A stretch of DNA of 64,000 bases from Chryseobacterium sp. JUb7 (GTDB taxonomy: Bacteria; Bacteroidota; Bacteroidia; Flavobacteriales; Weeksellaceae), in the NCBI RefSeq assembly GCF_024806495.1, contig NZ_JANUFF010000012.1, positions 94,673-158,672 on the forward strand, in the 5' to 3' direction. Shown one piece after another: positions 52,847-62,348 of the stretch (the stretch's first letter is position 1; the number at the start of each line of letters is the position of its first letter). The notes beneath the pieces were generated by a model that was not told the DNA's origin, made no database searches, and was given only the letters and a program-made list of their open reading frames with translations. A program made the translations under genes and the position numbers.

Positions 52847-53728
52847 ATGATGAAGAATTATAAGTATTTATACCTTTTGATATTACCCTTTTTAGTTACA
52901 TCTTGTATTACGACAAAAGATGTAAGATATATGCAGCCAAGCGAAAGTTTGGTGATTAATGAGGAAGGTTTGATTCCCTACAACATTCCTGTATATCGAA
53001 TTACTAAAAATGATATATTAAACCTTAATATTGTTACCACTCCCAAAGGAGATGCCGCACAATTTTATTCCTCTCTGAATACTTCCGGAAGTACACAGGC
53101 TCCTACAACGAATACAGTAGCGAGTTCTGGTGGACGTGTCGGAATAACTGGTTCTTCGGGAGGCGGAGGCATGGGCGGAAACTCAATTTTTTATTTTAAC
53201 GGATTAAAAGTAGACTCTAAAGGAGATATTAATGTATTCGGAATAGGATTTATTAAAGCTGAAGGAAGAACGATTGAAGAAGTCTCTCAGGAAATTCAGG
53301 ATAAGGTAAACGAAAATTTCCAGGAAGGAAAGTCTGAAGTAAGACTGAATACTGATGGTATTACATATTATATTCTTGGTGATGTAGAAACTACAGGCGT
53401 TACAGGCGAGAAAGTGGCCCACAAAAATACACTTACGATTACTGAAGCGTTGGCTATAAATGGAGGATTGAACAGAACTGTCGATAGAAAAATTATTGTA
53501 ATTCACAGAAAATTACCTGAAGGAATTAAAGTGGCTCAAATAGATCTTACCCGTGAAGATATAATGAATTCTCCTTACTATTATGTACAAAACGGAGATG
53601 AGATTTATCTTAATACCAGAGCGAAAAGCCTGAACGGATTCGGAAAGGATCCTGTCCAGACTTTAATATCGGGAGTGTCTGTAATCACTACGGCATTATC
53701 AATTTATTTATTGATTAAAAACTTATAG
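52847..53728 (+). CDS. Wza-like polysaccharide export lipoprotein
   Basis: 293 aa. Lipoprotein signal with lipobox VTSC (C20). The poly-export block is seen as YRITKNDILNLNIVTTP near 48-64 and the SLBB-like part as YYILGDVETTGVTGEKVAHKNTLTITEALAINGG near 177-210. A Gly/Ser-rich insert (about 92-120) interrupts the first domain. A C-terminal hydrophobic segment (275-291) may be the outer-membrane helix. Two bases before the co-polymerase gene; the two together form the export machinery. Confidence 0.88.
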   Translation: MMKNYKYLYLLILPFLVTSCITTKDVRYMQPSESLVINEEGLIPYNIPVYRITKNDILNLNIVTTPKGDAAQFYSSLNTSGSTQAPTTNTVASSGGRVGITGSSGGGGMGGNSIFYFNGLKVDSKGDINVFGIGFIKAEGRTIEEVSQEIQDKVNENFQEGKSEVRLNTDGITYYILGDVETTGVTGEKVAHKNTLTITEALAINGGLNRTVDRKIIVIHRKLPEGIKVAQIDLTREDIMNSPYYYVQNGDEIYLNTRAKSLNGFGKDPVQTLISGVSVITTALSIYLLIKNL

Positions 53729-53730
53729 CC

Positions 53731-56229
53731 ATGATTCCAGAAAAAGATACTACTGTAGAGAAGAAGGTTGATTCTCAAAAAGAAAAATACGGATCTTTTG
53801 CTCTTTTTGATATTGAGCATTTTATAAGAAGGGTTCTTAAAAATTGGTACTGGTTTGTTTTTATGCTTTTTATCGGCTATGCCATCTCATGGGTGTACAG
53901 CAAATATTACGCACAGAATATTTATTCTTCAAACCTTTCATTGAGTGTGTCAAATAATACCTCAAGTTATTTTACTCCCAATCAGTCCATCAATTTCATT
54001 TGGGGACAAGGGGGAAATCAGGATGGTATTTATTTGAAGAAAATGCTTTTATCAAGAACTCATAATGAGTTTTTGGTTAAAGAGTTGGATCTTTTTGTCA
54101 ATTATTCTACAAAAGGAATGATCAAGTCCACTTACCTTGACAAAGATGATTCTCCGGTTTTTTTACAGATTGATAAAAGACATCTTCAACAGCTTAATTA
54201 TCCTATAACTTTAATGCCGAAGGGAGATAATTCTTTTGAAATCGTCTTACCTGAAGAAGGGCAATCGACGAATTTATACAATTATGAAGTTGAAGGATTT
54301 CAGAATATCAACAGTTACGAAAGACCGGGAAATAAAACTGTAAAAATAGGAGAATGGTATACTACACCTAATCTGAGATTCAGATTGGTTAAAAATCCGG
54401 TAACTCCTAAACTTAAACTTGATAATATCATTGTAAATCTTCTTTCTGTAAATCAGTCTGTTAATGATATTGTTTCTACGGTAAATGTAGATTTTGATAA
54501 AGAGATCAGTACAATTATGATTATTTCTAAAACAGGGTATAATCTTAACAGTACGGTAAACTTCTTGAATATGTCTGTGAGCCAGCTTCAGAAAAAAAGG
54601 CTTGCCGATAAAATGTTGGTAGATAAAAATACAGAGACTTATTTAAAAGGAAATCTTACAACAATTGGGAAAAAATTAGATTCAAGTGCTAATGTTCTTA
54701 ATTATTTGAAAACGTCAGAAAAGCTTTATGACATTAAAGACAGAGATGAAAAATCTCTAACAAAAATTAAGGAGCTTGAGGCTAAAAAAGCAGATTTGGA
54801 AAGTAAAGTATCTTCTTTAAATGAAATAAGAAATACACTGGAAAGTCAGAATTTTGACCGAATGATCAGTACGACTGCTGCAGGTTTTGAAGACGGAATG
54901 TTTACTGCCACAGTTACAGAACTCAAGGCTTTATATCTTAAAAGACGGGAATTGGCAGCTATTTATACTCCTAATTCTGAGCCGATGAAAGAGATAAACA
55001 GGCTTATCAATGAAGCAAAACTTGGTTCTTCAGGTTCGTTAAGAGCATATTATAATAAATATTTCACAGAAATTAATAAGATTGATAAAGATGTATCAGA
55101 AGCCAATTCTGACTTAGATTCTTATCCGGAAAAAGAACGTAGATATCTTGATGCTGAGAGAACCTACAACATGATTGAAGCGACTTATAACAGTTTGTTG
55201 GGTAGACAGAACGATACGCAGATGAAAATGGCAGCCAATCAATCGGATATAAGCGTTATTGACCCTGCTAAAAATGTAGGACAGGCACCTATCGGACCGA
55301 ATGTGAAAGGTGTGAAGTTTGGGATTTTTGGAGGACTTTTAATTCTGCCGTTGCTTTTCATCTTAATTGGAGAGTTGCTGGATAATAAAATCCGAAATAT
55401 AAAAGAATTATTAAATGCTACAAGAATTCCGTTACTGGGTGTTGTGGGTAATAATACCAACGGAGACATGCTGACGGTTCTTGAACATCCAAAATCTTCT
55501 GTTTCTGAAGCCTTTAGAGGAATTAGAGCGAATATAAGGTTCTTGATGAATGAAGATGGGAAAAGTAAGGTTATACTGGTTACTTCTTCTATCGGTGGTG
55601 AAGGAAAGACTTATGTTTCGATTAACCTGGCTTCCGTTCTTGGACTTAGTGATAAAAAGACAATTCTCTTGGGAATGGACTTAAGAAAACCGAAAATTTT
55701 CGGGGATTTTAAAATTGATAATAAATATGGTATTTCCAACTACCTTACCGGAGAAGTAGGAATAGATCAGATTATTAATAAAACAAGAATAGCTAACCTT
55801 GATGTAGCTACCTCTGGGCCAATTCCGCCAAACCCTTCTGAGCTTTTAATGAGTAAGAAGAATGTAGAATTTATTGAGGAGCTTAGATCTATCTATGATT
55901 TCATTATTATCGATTCACCTCCGGTAGGACTTGTGGCCGATTCTTATGAATTAATGAAGTATTCTGATGCCAATATTTATGTAGTTCGTCATGAATATAC
56001 CGAAAAATATATGTTGAAAATGATTACTGAAAAGTATCACAGTAATGAAATTGAGCATTTAGGAATGGTTTATAATGATTACAATACGAAACAGGGTTAT
56101 GGCTATGGTTACGGCTATGGCTATGGTTACGGCTATGGTTACGGTTATTTTGATGAAGATAAAAACTATAAAGAACCTCTGTTGATCAGAATCAGAAATA
56201 AGGTAAGAACACTGCTAAATAAAAAATAA
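53731..56229 (+). CDS. Wzc-like polysaccharide co-polymerase / BY-kinase
   Basis: 832 aa. First membrane segment at about 38-55, Wzz domain, a coiled-coil periplasmic region (about 290-500), second membrane segment at about 530-548, then a cytoplasmic ATPase with Walker A SSIGGEGKTYVS (about 616-627) and Walker B FIIIDSPPVG (about 724-733). The tail has nine consecutive Gly-Tyr pairs (about 789-806), a tyrosine cluster of the sort autophosphorylated in BY-kinases, followed by FDEDKNYKEP. It regulates chain length and export together with the Wza-like partner. Confidence 0.9.
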   Translation: MIPEKDTTVEKKVDSQKEKYGSFALFDIEHFIRRVLKNWYWFVFMLFIGYAISWVYSKYYAQNIYSSNLSLSVSNNTSSYFTPNQSINFIWGQGGNQDGIYLKKMLLSRTHNEFLVKELDLFVNYSTKGMIKSTYLDKDDSPVFLQIDKRHLQQLNYPITLMPKGDNSFEIVLPEEGQSTNLYNYEVEGFQNINSYERPGNKTVKIGEWYTTPNLRFRLVKNPVTPKLKLDNIIVNLLSVNQSVNDIVSTVNVDFDKEISTIMIISKTGYNLNSTVNFLNMSVSQLQKKRLADKMLVDKNTETYLKGNLTTIGKKLDSSANVLNYLKTSEKLYDIKDRDEKSLTKIKELEAKKADLESKVSSLNEIRNTLESQNFDRMISTTAAGFEDGMFTATVTELKALYLKRRELAAIYTPNSEPMKEINRLINEAKLGSSGSLRAYYNKYFTEINKIDKDVSEANSDLDSYPEKERRYLDAERTYNMIEATYNSLLGRQNDTQMKMAANQSDISVIDPAKNVGQAPIGPNVKGVKFGIFGGLLILPLLFILIGELLDNKIRNIKELLNATRIPLLGVVGNNTNGDMLTVLEHPKSSVSEAFRGIRANIRFLMNEDGKSKVILVTSSIGGEGKTYVSINLASVLGLSDKKTILLGMDLRKPKIFGDFKIDNKYGISNYLTGEVGIDQIINKTRIANLDVATSGPIPPNPSELLMSKKNVEFIEELRSIYDFIIIDSPPVGLVADSYELMKYSDANIYVVRHEYTEKYMLKMITEKYHSNEIEHLGMVYNDYNTKQGYGYGYGYGYGYGYGYGYFDEDKNYKEPLLIRIRNKVRTLLNKK
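56095..56148 (+). repeat. tandem hexamer repeat (GGYTAY x 9) encoding the Tyr tail
   Basis: Nine in-frame hexamers of the form GG(T/C)TA(T/C). The third-base mixture means the array is old or selected at protein level, yet it could still expand or contract by slippage in multiples of two codons. Confidence 0.9.
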
Positions 56230-56392
56230 CATAAATAAACCCTCATTTAATGGGGGTTTATTATATATAAATTATTTTGATTCTATGAAAAAAAGAATAA
56301 ATTTGTGACTTTGTCGTTTACTTTATAACAAATTATGTTTTTTTGTTTATTTTTAACTAAACATTAAGAATATCATTAATATAAAAATGTTT

Positions 56393-56400
56393 TATATTTG
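56393..56400 (+). promoter_or_regulatory. -7 box TATATTTG for the barrel/uppS/bamA operon
   Basis: TAnnTTTG match followed by CAAAAA, 42 bases before the ATG at 56443. Confidence 0.5.
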
Positions 56401-56442
56401 CAAAAATTAATTTTTAAAATAACCATAAATCCATATTCTTTT

Positions 56443-57336
56443 ATGAATAAAAAATTATTGTTTAGCTTCCTTGCCGCCCTGGGAACTGTGGTAAGTGTTA
56501 AAGCACAAAGAAACGAATTGGGAGTTCGTCTAGGTATGAGTAACCTAGTGGGTGATATAGGAAGAACGAATTATATTTTACAAAAGCCATTGGATTTAAA
56601 TAAAGCGTCAGATTGGGGGGTGCCATTTTATGGAGGTTTATTATATAGATTTAATTTTAACCCACATCAGACCGTAAGATTAGATCTTGGGTACAACCAA
56701 ATACAGTTTAGTGACAAAGCTGCGAAGGAAGATTATAGAAGAAATAGAAATGGAGTTGGAAAAAACAATGTGTACGAAGCAAGTTTAATGTTTGAATATA
56801 ACTTCTTCCCTGTAAATAATGAGCAGAAAGGAATGCTTAGCCCATATATTTTCGGTGGGGTAGGTGCCTTAATGTTTGATGCTCCGAAAGCCACTCTGGT
56901 TAATGATTTCAGAAGAGATGCAGACGGTGTGGCACAAGCTCCTATTAATGAGCTGGATTTTACCACAAGAGCAGAATATACTACAGGAACTAAAACGACA
57001 ATGCATATTCCTTTCGGAGTAGGATTGAAGTATAAATTTAATTATAGCTGGGCTATTTTTGCAGAAGCTACATTCAGATACACGCTTACAGATCAGTTAG
57101 ATCACAGTAAGATATTAAGTACAGATGTAATTTCTACTTATAACGGGGATATTTTAAACCCTGCTACAGGAGGATCGCTGCTTCAGTCTGATGCATACTA
57201 TGTAGTATCAAAAGAAAGAGAAGCTGCTATTATTGGAGAAAGAAATGTTGGTGATTTAAAGTCTAAAGATTGGATGAATACAGTAAGTTTAGGACTTACG
57301 TACTCTTTCGGAAGACCACCATGCTATTGTGATTAA
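56443..57336 (+). CDS. outer-membrane barrel protein, DUF6089-like
   Basis: 297 aa from ATG 56443 (MNKKLLFSFLAALGTVVSVKAQ, a signal peptide); the earlier TTG lies in the promoter. Strands such as NELGVRLGMSNLVGDIGR, VRLDLGYNQIQF, SPYIFGGVGALMF, HIPFGVGLKYKFNYSWAIFAEATFRYTLTD and the terminal SLGLTYSFG point to a small barrel. It leads the conserved order barrel / uppS / bamA / ompH / ompH of Bacteroidota. A role in envelope assembly is plausible. Confidence 0.8.
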   Translation: MNKKLLFSFLAALGTVVSVKAQRNELGVRLGMSNLVGDIGRTNYILQKPLDLNKASDWGVPFYGGLLYRFNFNPHQTVRLDLGYNQIQFSDKAAKEDYRRNRNGVGKNNVYEASLMFEYNFFPVNNEQKGMLSPYIFGGVGALMFDAPKATLVNDFRRDADGVAQAPINELDFTTRAEYTTGTKTTMHIPFGVGLKYKFNYSWAIFAEATFRYTLTDQLDHSKILSTDVISTYNGDILNPATGGSLLQSDAYYVVSKEREAAIIGERNVGDLKSKDWMNTVSLGLTYSFGRPPCYCD

Positions 57337-57340
57337 TAAG

Positions 57341-58090
57341 ATGTCGTTGATAAAAGATAAAATAAATTCTGAGAATTTACCAAAACATGTAGCCATCATT
57401 ATGGATGGTAATGGAAGATGGGCTAAATCTCGTGACGAAGAAAGAACTTTCGGTCACAAAAATGCTATTAATGCGGTAAGAAACGCTATTAATGCCTGTA
57501 ATGAGATTAATATTCCGTATTTAACGTTATATACTTTTTCTTCTGAAAACTGGAATCGTCCTGCAGAAGAAGTAGATACGCTGATGAATCTGCTTGCAGA
57601 GACTTTATTATTGGAAGCTGAAGAGGTTTTCAGTAAAGGCCTGAGAATGCATGTTATCGGAAATATTGATCAGCTGCCACCTCTTGTAAGAGAACAATTG
57701 CTTCGGGTGGTAGAACTAACTAAAGAAAACACAAAAGGTAATTTGGTATTAGCATTAAGCTATGGCTCCCAACAGGAGATTCTGAATGCCGTTAAAAATA
57801 TAAGTTCTGATGTGAAGGATGGAAAGGTAGAGGTTGAAAATATTGATGAAAAACTATTCGAAAACTATCTTTATACTAAAGATTTCCCCCCTGTTGACTT
57901 ACTTATTAGAACCAGTGGCGAAATAAGAATTAGTAATTTTCTCCTTTGGCAGATCGCCTACGCAGAACTACAGTTTTTAGATGTTTTATGGCCAGATTTC
58001 TCAAAAGATATTTTCTTTCAGTGTATTGTAGATTATCAAAACAAAGAAAGAAGATACGGAATGACCGGTGAACAAATAAAGGCTCAGTAA
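57341..58090 (+). CDS. uppS: isoprenyl transferase (undecaprenyl diphosphate synthase)
   Basis: 249 aa from ATG 57341, four bases after the barrel stop; a GTG four codons earlier is in frame but overlaps. Family motifs HVAIIMDGNGRWAKSR (with the catalytic Asp), FGHKNA, TLYTFSSENWNRP and the C-terminal LIRTSGEIRISNFLLWQIAYAEL are intact. Makes the C55 lipid carrier used by peptidoglycan and by the WecA-type enzyme encoded upstream. Confidence 0.95.
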   Translation: MSLIKDKINSENLPKHVAIIMDGNGRWAKSRDEERTFGHKNAINAVRNAINACNEINIPYLTLYTFSSENWNRPAEEVDTLMNLLAETLLLEAEEVFSKGLRMHVIGNIDQLPPLVREQLLRVVELTKENTKGNLVLALSYGSQQEILNAVKNISSDVKDGKVEVENIDEKLFENYLYTKDFPPVDLLIRTSGEIRISNFLLWQIAYAELQFLDVLWPDFSKDIFFQCIVDYQNKERRYGMTGEQIKAQ

Positions 58091-58118
58091 AATTTAAGAA
58101 AAGAAAGACTACGATAAA

Positions 58119-60662
58119 ATGAAGTTTAGACTATTACCCATCATTATGTTTGTTGCTTCTGCACATTTTTATGGACAGGTAACTCCACAGGATAGCACAA
58201 AAGTGAATAATCCGGTGCATGCAGAAAACCAAGCAGGAACTTATACGCTTAAAGACATCGTTGTAGATGGGGTTAAAAAGTATACACCAGCTCAAATCCT
58301 GAGATTTACAGGGTTAACGAAAGGCGAAAGTGTAGACATCCCAGGGCAAAAAATTAGTAACGCTGTTAAAAAACTTTGGGACACTCAATCTTTCTCGGAA
58401 GTAGAGGTATACGTACAGAGTATTGAAGGCGAGACTGTAGTTTTAAGATTTTACTTAGAAGACTTGAAAGAGCTAGGTGAGGTGAAATTTACAGGGAAAG
58501 GAATTGGTAAGTCTAAAAACGAAAAACTTGCGAAAGACAATAATCTAAAACCGGGTACCAAAATTACTCAAAACTTAGTTTCTAGTCTTAAAACAAATAT
58601 TCCTAAAGATTATATCAAGAAAGGTTTTGCTGATGCTAAAATCACCATTCAGGATAAAGTAAACGCAGGTGATCCTGCTTTAGTTGACTGGACGATTAAT
58701 GTTGATAAAGGCAAAAGAGTAAAAATCGATCATATTGAATTTGAAGGAAACCAAGCTGTTTCTGATAAAAAGCTTAGAAACAAAGCCTTTAAAGAAACAA
58801 AACAAAAAAGATTCGGTATTGGAGGTATCTTAAAGTCTTCCAAATTTATCGAAGACAAATATCAGGAAGATAAGCAAAGCCTTATCAGCTACTATAACTC
58901 GTTAGGGTATAGAGATGCTGCCATTGTTTCGGATTCTGTATGGAGAAATAAAAGAAACAATTACGAAATCAACGTAAAACTTAAAGAAGGTAAGCAATAT
59001 TATATCGGAGATGTTACTTTTACAGGTAATACCGTATATGCTACAGATTACTTACAGAGACTTTTAGGATATAAAAAAGGAGATATCTACGATGCAGTAG
59101 GTTTCAACAAAAAAGTTGGAGAAGACGGAGGTAAGGAAGATGATTCTGATATCAAGTCAGTATACATGAACAACGGTTACCTTTTCTCTAATGTTACTCC
59201 GGTTGAAAAATCTGTTGATGGAGACAAGATCAACCTTGAAATCCGTATCAACGAAGGTGAAAAAGCAACTTGGAACAGAGTAACGTGGCAAGGAAACGTT
59301 ACAACTCATGACCATGTTATTCTTAGATCTTTAAGAACAAAACCGGGAAGCCTTTTTGCAAAAAGTGATATTAAAAGAACATACTTCGATTTAGCGGGGA
59401 TGTCATTCTTTGATCCACAGCAGGTTGGCCAGGATATTAATCCTAATCAACAGGATAATACGGTGGATATCAACTGGAAGTTGGTTGAAAAAGGATCTTC
59501 TCAGGTTCAGTTACAGGCTGGTTACGGTGGTAACAGCTTCATCGGAACTTTAGGATTGACATTCAATAACTTCTCATTAAGAAACTTCCTGAAATTTAAA
59601 GACTTCAGACCTGTACCTCAAGGTGATGGACAAACATTATCTATTCAGGCTCAGGCAGGGCAGTACTTCCAAAACTATGGGGTTTCATTTACGGAACCTT
59701 GGTTATTCGGAACAAGACCAACTGCTCTTTCTGTAAGTTTAAACAACTCAAGAGTAAGATATTCTTCTACAGATGGTACAGGAAATGCTCAGAAATTAAA
59801 TATTTTCTCTGCTTCCGTAGGATTAAACAGATTATTGAAGTGGCCGGATGATTATTTCTCATTATATACAGGTCTTCAGTATCAGAAATATGACTTTAGC
59901 AACTATCCGTTTGAATTTGGTGACAGTACCGAATATTACGGTAGTGCAAATAACTTAAGTATTAACGTAGGATTAAGCAGAAACTCTGCCGGGATAGATC
60001 CAATCTTCCCTACAACAGGTTCTAATATTGAAGTTTCTGCGAAATTTACTCCGCCATATTCATTGTTCAGCAATAAAGATTATTCTACAATGAGTCCTAC
60101 AGACAAATATAAGTGGATGGAATTCTATAAAGTGAAGTTCAAGGCTGATGTTTACAACGAAATTGTTGGTAAACTTGTCTTAAGATCTTCTGCGGAAATG
60201 GGATTCATGGATGGATATAACAAAGAACTGGGAGCTCCGCCTTTTGAAAGATTCTATGTAGGAGGTACCGGTTTATTCGGTGGTAGATTTGACGGTAGAG
60301 AACTAATTCCGTTGAGAGGTTATGAAAATGCATCTACGTACGGAGGAACTGTTGATGATATCACACAAAAAGGAGGTGGTACAATCTACAATAGATTTAC
60401 ATTAGAATTGAGATATCCGATTTCTTTGAACCAAACGGCTAAAATTTATGCATTAACATTTGCTGAAGGTGGTAACGTTTGGAACTCATGGGGTAATTAT
60501 AATCCTTTCCAATTGAAAAGATCAGTAGGTGTTGGGGTAAGAGTTTATATGGGAGCATTTGGTTTGATCGGATTTGACTTCGCATACGGATTTGATAAAA
60601 CGGTAAGCGGAACAGAGCCTTCAGGTTGGAAGACACACTTCTTAATGAACCAATCATTATAA
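58119..60662 (+). CDS. bamA: outer-membrane protein assembly factor BamA
   Basis: 847 aa. Signal peptide ending ...HFYGQ, POTRA domains (for example DIVVDGVKKYTPAQILRFTGL, IDHIEFEGNQAVSDKKLRNKAF, IGDVTFTGNTVYATDYLQRLLG, WNRVTWQGNVTTHDHVILRSL) followed by the barrel with LQAGYGGNSFIGTLGLTFNNFSLRNFL. The conserved lid-lock region GGRFDGRELIPLRGY and the final strands are present. Folds barrels into the outer membrane. Confidence 0.94.
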   Translation: MKFRLLPIIMFVASAHFYGQVTPQDSTKVNNPVHAENQAGTYTLKDIVVDGVKKYTPAQILRFTGLTKGESVDIPGQKISNAVKKLWDTQSFSEVEVYVQSIEGETVVLRFYLEDLKELGEVKFTGKGIGKSKNEKLAKDNNLKPGTKITQNLVSSLKTNIPKDYIKKGFADAKITIQDKVNAGDPALVDWTINVDKGKRVKIDHIEFEGNQAVSDKKLRNKAFKETKQKRFGIGGILKSSKFIEDKYQEDKQSLISYYNSLGYRDAAIVSDSVWRNKRNNYEINVKLKEGKQYYIGDVTFTGNTVYATDYLQRLLGYKKGDIYDAVGFNKKVGEDGGKEDDSDIKSVYMNNGYLFSNVTPVEKSVDGDKINLEIRINEGEKATWNRVTWQGNVTTHDHVILRSLRTKPGSLFAKSDIKRTYFDLAGMSFFDPQQVGQDINPNQQDNTVDINWKLVEKGSSQVQLQAGYGGNSFIGTLGLTFNNFSLRNFLKFKDFRPVPQGDGQTLSIQAQAGQYFQNYGVSFTEPWLFGTRPTALSVSLNNSRVRYSSTDGTGNAQKLNIFSASVGLNRLLKWPDDYFSLYTGLQYQKYDFSNYPFEFGDSTEYYGSANNLSINVGLSRNSAGIDPIFPTTGSNIEVSAKFTPPYSLFSNKDYSTMSPTDKYKWMEFYKVKFKADVYNEIVGKLVLRSSAEMGFMDGYNKELGAPPFERFYVGGTGLFGGRFDGRELIPLRGYENASTYGGTVDDITQKGGGTIYNRFTLELRYPISLNQTAKIYALTFAEGGNVWNSWGNYNPFQLKRSVGVGVRVYMGAFGLIGFDFAYGFDKTVSGTEPSGWKTHFLMNQSL

Positions 60663-60668
60663 TAACAT

Positions 60669-61223
60669 ATGAAGAACTTAAAAATCATTTTCACATTTGT
60701 ATTATTCTTGCTTTTTAGTTTTGGCAATGCACAGAAAGTAGGTGTTGTTGATACTGAATATATTTTGGATAAAATGCCTCAATATAAAGAAGCGGAAGCA
60801 AGATTAAACTCACAGATTGATACTTGGCAATCAGAATTGCAGAGTCTTCAGGCAGAGTATGAAAAGAAAAGATCTGCTTTCGAAAGTGAAAAGGTATTAT
60901 TAGTTGGAGACCAGTTAAAGCTGAGAGAAAAAGAAGTGATGGATCTGGATAAGAATATTAAAACAACTACCAGTTTACGCTTCGGAAACACGGGAGAGAT
61001 TGCCAAACTAAGAACAAACTTGGTGCAGCCCTTTCAGGATCAGATCTGGAATGCCATCAAAGCCATGGCCGAGAAAAACGGATTGGGCATAGTTCTTGAT
61101 AAAAGCAATAACGTTAATGTTATTTTTCTCCAAAAAAGGTTCGATTATACAGATAAAGTACTAGATATTTTATTAAAAGGTTCAGAACAGGAGAAAAAAA
61201 CTAATAGTAAAGGTAAAAAGTAA
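60669..61223 (+). CDS. OmpH/Skp-family periplasmic chaperone 1
   Basis: 184 aa. Signal peptide ending ...SFGNAQ, then KVGVVDTEYILDKMPQYKEAEARL and a long helical, coiled-coil hairpin region as in Skp. Six bases after bamA. It holds unfolded outer-membrane proteins for BamA. A Lys-rich tail ends the protein. Confidence 0.9.
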   Translation: MKNLKIIFTFVLFLLFSFGNAQKVGVVDTEYILDKMPQYKEAEARLNSQIDTWQSELQSLQAEYEKKRSAFESEKVLLVGDQLKLREKEVMDLDKNIKTTTSLRFGNTGEIAKLRTNLVQPFQDQIWNAIKAMAEKNGLGIVLDKSNNVNVIFLQKRFDYTDKVLDILLKGSEQEKKTNSKGKK

Positions 61224-61289
61224 ATCAACAATTAACTTTTACTTAAATTTACAATCAAAACAAAAATTAAATTATTTATTTTACCAATT

Positions 61290-61793
61290 ATGAAAAAATT
61301 AAGTGTATTATTTGCAGCGGTAATGATGGTTGTATCAGTAGGTATGGCAAAGGCTCAAAAAATTGCAACTTTAGATGTTATAGGTGTTCTTAATGCAATG
61401 CCTGAAAAGAAAAAAGCTGATGCTGATCTTAAGACATTCTTAGATACTAAGCAAGCTGAAATCAAAAAGAAAGCGGATGCTGGACAAGCTAAATTGAAGC
61501 AGTATACTGAAGAAGCTCCTAAGAAATCTGCTGACGAAAACAAAGCTAGAGAAGGTGAATTAGCTAAAATGCAGGAAGAAATTCAGCAAATGAACGACAA
61601 AGCTCAAAAAGATTTCGTAGCTAAGCAAGATACTGCTTACGAGCCAATTGAGAAAAAGTTAAACGACGCGGTTTCTAAAGTAGCTAAAGCTAGCGGATAC
61701 GATTATATCATGGATGCTAACTCTTCTGCTTTTGTTTACAAAAACGGTCCTGATGCTACTGCAGCTGTGAAAAAAGAATTAGGAATCCAATAA
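61290..61793 (+). CDS. OmpH/Skp-family periplasmic chaperone 2
   Basis: 167 aa, signal peptide ending ...MAKAQ, then KIATLDVIGVLNAMPEKKKADADL, helical hairpin rich in Lys/Ala/Glu/Gln, and YDYIMDANSSAFVYKNGPDAT. Codon use is noticeably biased to few codons (for example GCT, AAA, GAA), suggesting strong expression. Paralogue of the preceding gene. Confidence 0.9.
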   Translation: MKKLSVLFAAVMMVVSVGMAKAQKIATLDVIGVLNAMPEKKKADADLKTFLDTKQAEIKKKADAGQAKLKQYTEEAPKKSADENKAREGELAKMQEEIQQMNDKAQKDFVAKQDTAYEPIEKKLNDAVSKVAKASGYDYIMDANSSAFVYKNGPDATAAVKKELGIQ

Positions 61794-61823
61794 TTTTGGA
61801 AATTAACAAAGATTTATAAAACC

Positions 61824-61852
61824 AACCATCTCTTTTAGAGGTGGTTTTTTTA
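61824..61852 (+). terminator. intrinsic terminator after the second ompH
   Basis: Stem 61824-61833 with 61837-61846 (10 bp, one G-T pair), loop TTT, then T-run. Confidence 0.85.
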
Positions 61853-61858
61853 TTTTTG
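61851..61858 (+). promoter_or_regulatory. -7 box TATTTTTG overlapping the terminator tail, adjacent to the next start codon
   Basis: TAnnTTTG ends only four bases before the ATG at 61863, so any transcript from it would have virtually no leader. Confidence 0.4.
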
Positions 61859-61862
61859 CCAA

Positions 61863-62348
61863 ATGGAAAGAGAAGTATCAACCACGGTTAAAGTTAGGTT
61901 TAGCGATTGTGATCCGATAGGACATTTAAATAATGTAAAATATCTGGATTATATGTTCAATGCCAGAGAAGATCATGTGGAAACATTTTATGGTTTCACG
62001 TATGAAGAATATACAAAAAAAACCGGATGTACGTGGATTGCCATTCAAAACGAAATTGCTTATCTGAAAGAAGTGCGATATAATACCCAGGTTGTGATTA
62101 GCAGCAAAACAATCGAAGTTGGGGAAAGAACCGCAAAAGTGGAAATTCTCATGAAAAGTTTGGATGAAAAAACAATCCATGCCGTTCTTTGGGTAACGGT
62201 TATTTACTTTAATATTAAAACCAGAAGATCAGACGTGCACCCTGAAGATATCAAAGAAACATTTCATAAATTCTATGTAGATTTAGAGCAGAAAGATTTT
62301 CAGTCAAGAGTTAAATTTTTAAGATCACAAAACGCAAAAAATTCATAA
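61863..62348 (+). CDS. acyl-CoA thioesterase, 4HBT hotdog family
   Basis: 161 aa. Signature KVRFSDCDPIGHLNNVKYLDYMFNARED with the catalytic Asp in DCDPIGHLNN, typical of YbgC/FatB-type thioesterases. General acyl-thioester housekeeping is likely. Its stop overlaps the next start codon (TAATG), so it is co-translated with the rmlD-like gene. Confidence 0.83.
   Translation: MEREVSTTVKVRFSDCDPIGHLNNVKYLDYMFNAREDHVETFYGFTYEEYTKKTGCTWIAIQNEIAYLKEVRYNTQVVISSKTIEVGERTAKVEILMKSLDEKTIHAVLWVTVIYFNIKTRRSDVHPEDIKETFHKFYVDLEQKDFQSRVKFLRSQNAKNS

Noticed and set aside
56095..56148. CRISPR-like or microsatellite array
   Set aside because: The hexamers have no spacers and are in frame within the Wzc-like gene.
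56398..56442. TTG start 15 codons upstream for the barrel protein
   Set aside because: Starts within the TATATTTG box and would bury the signal peptide.
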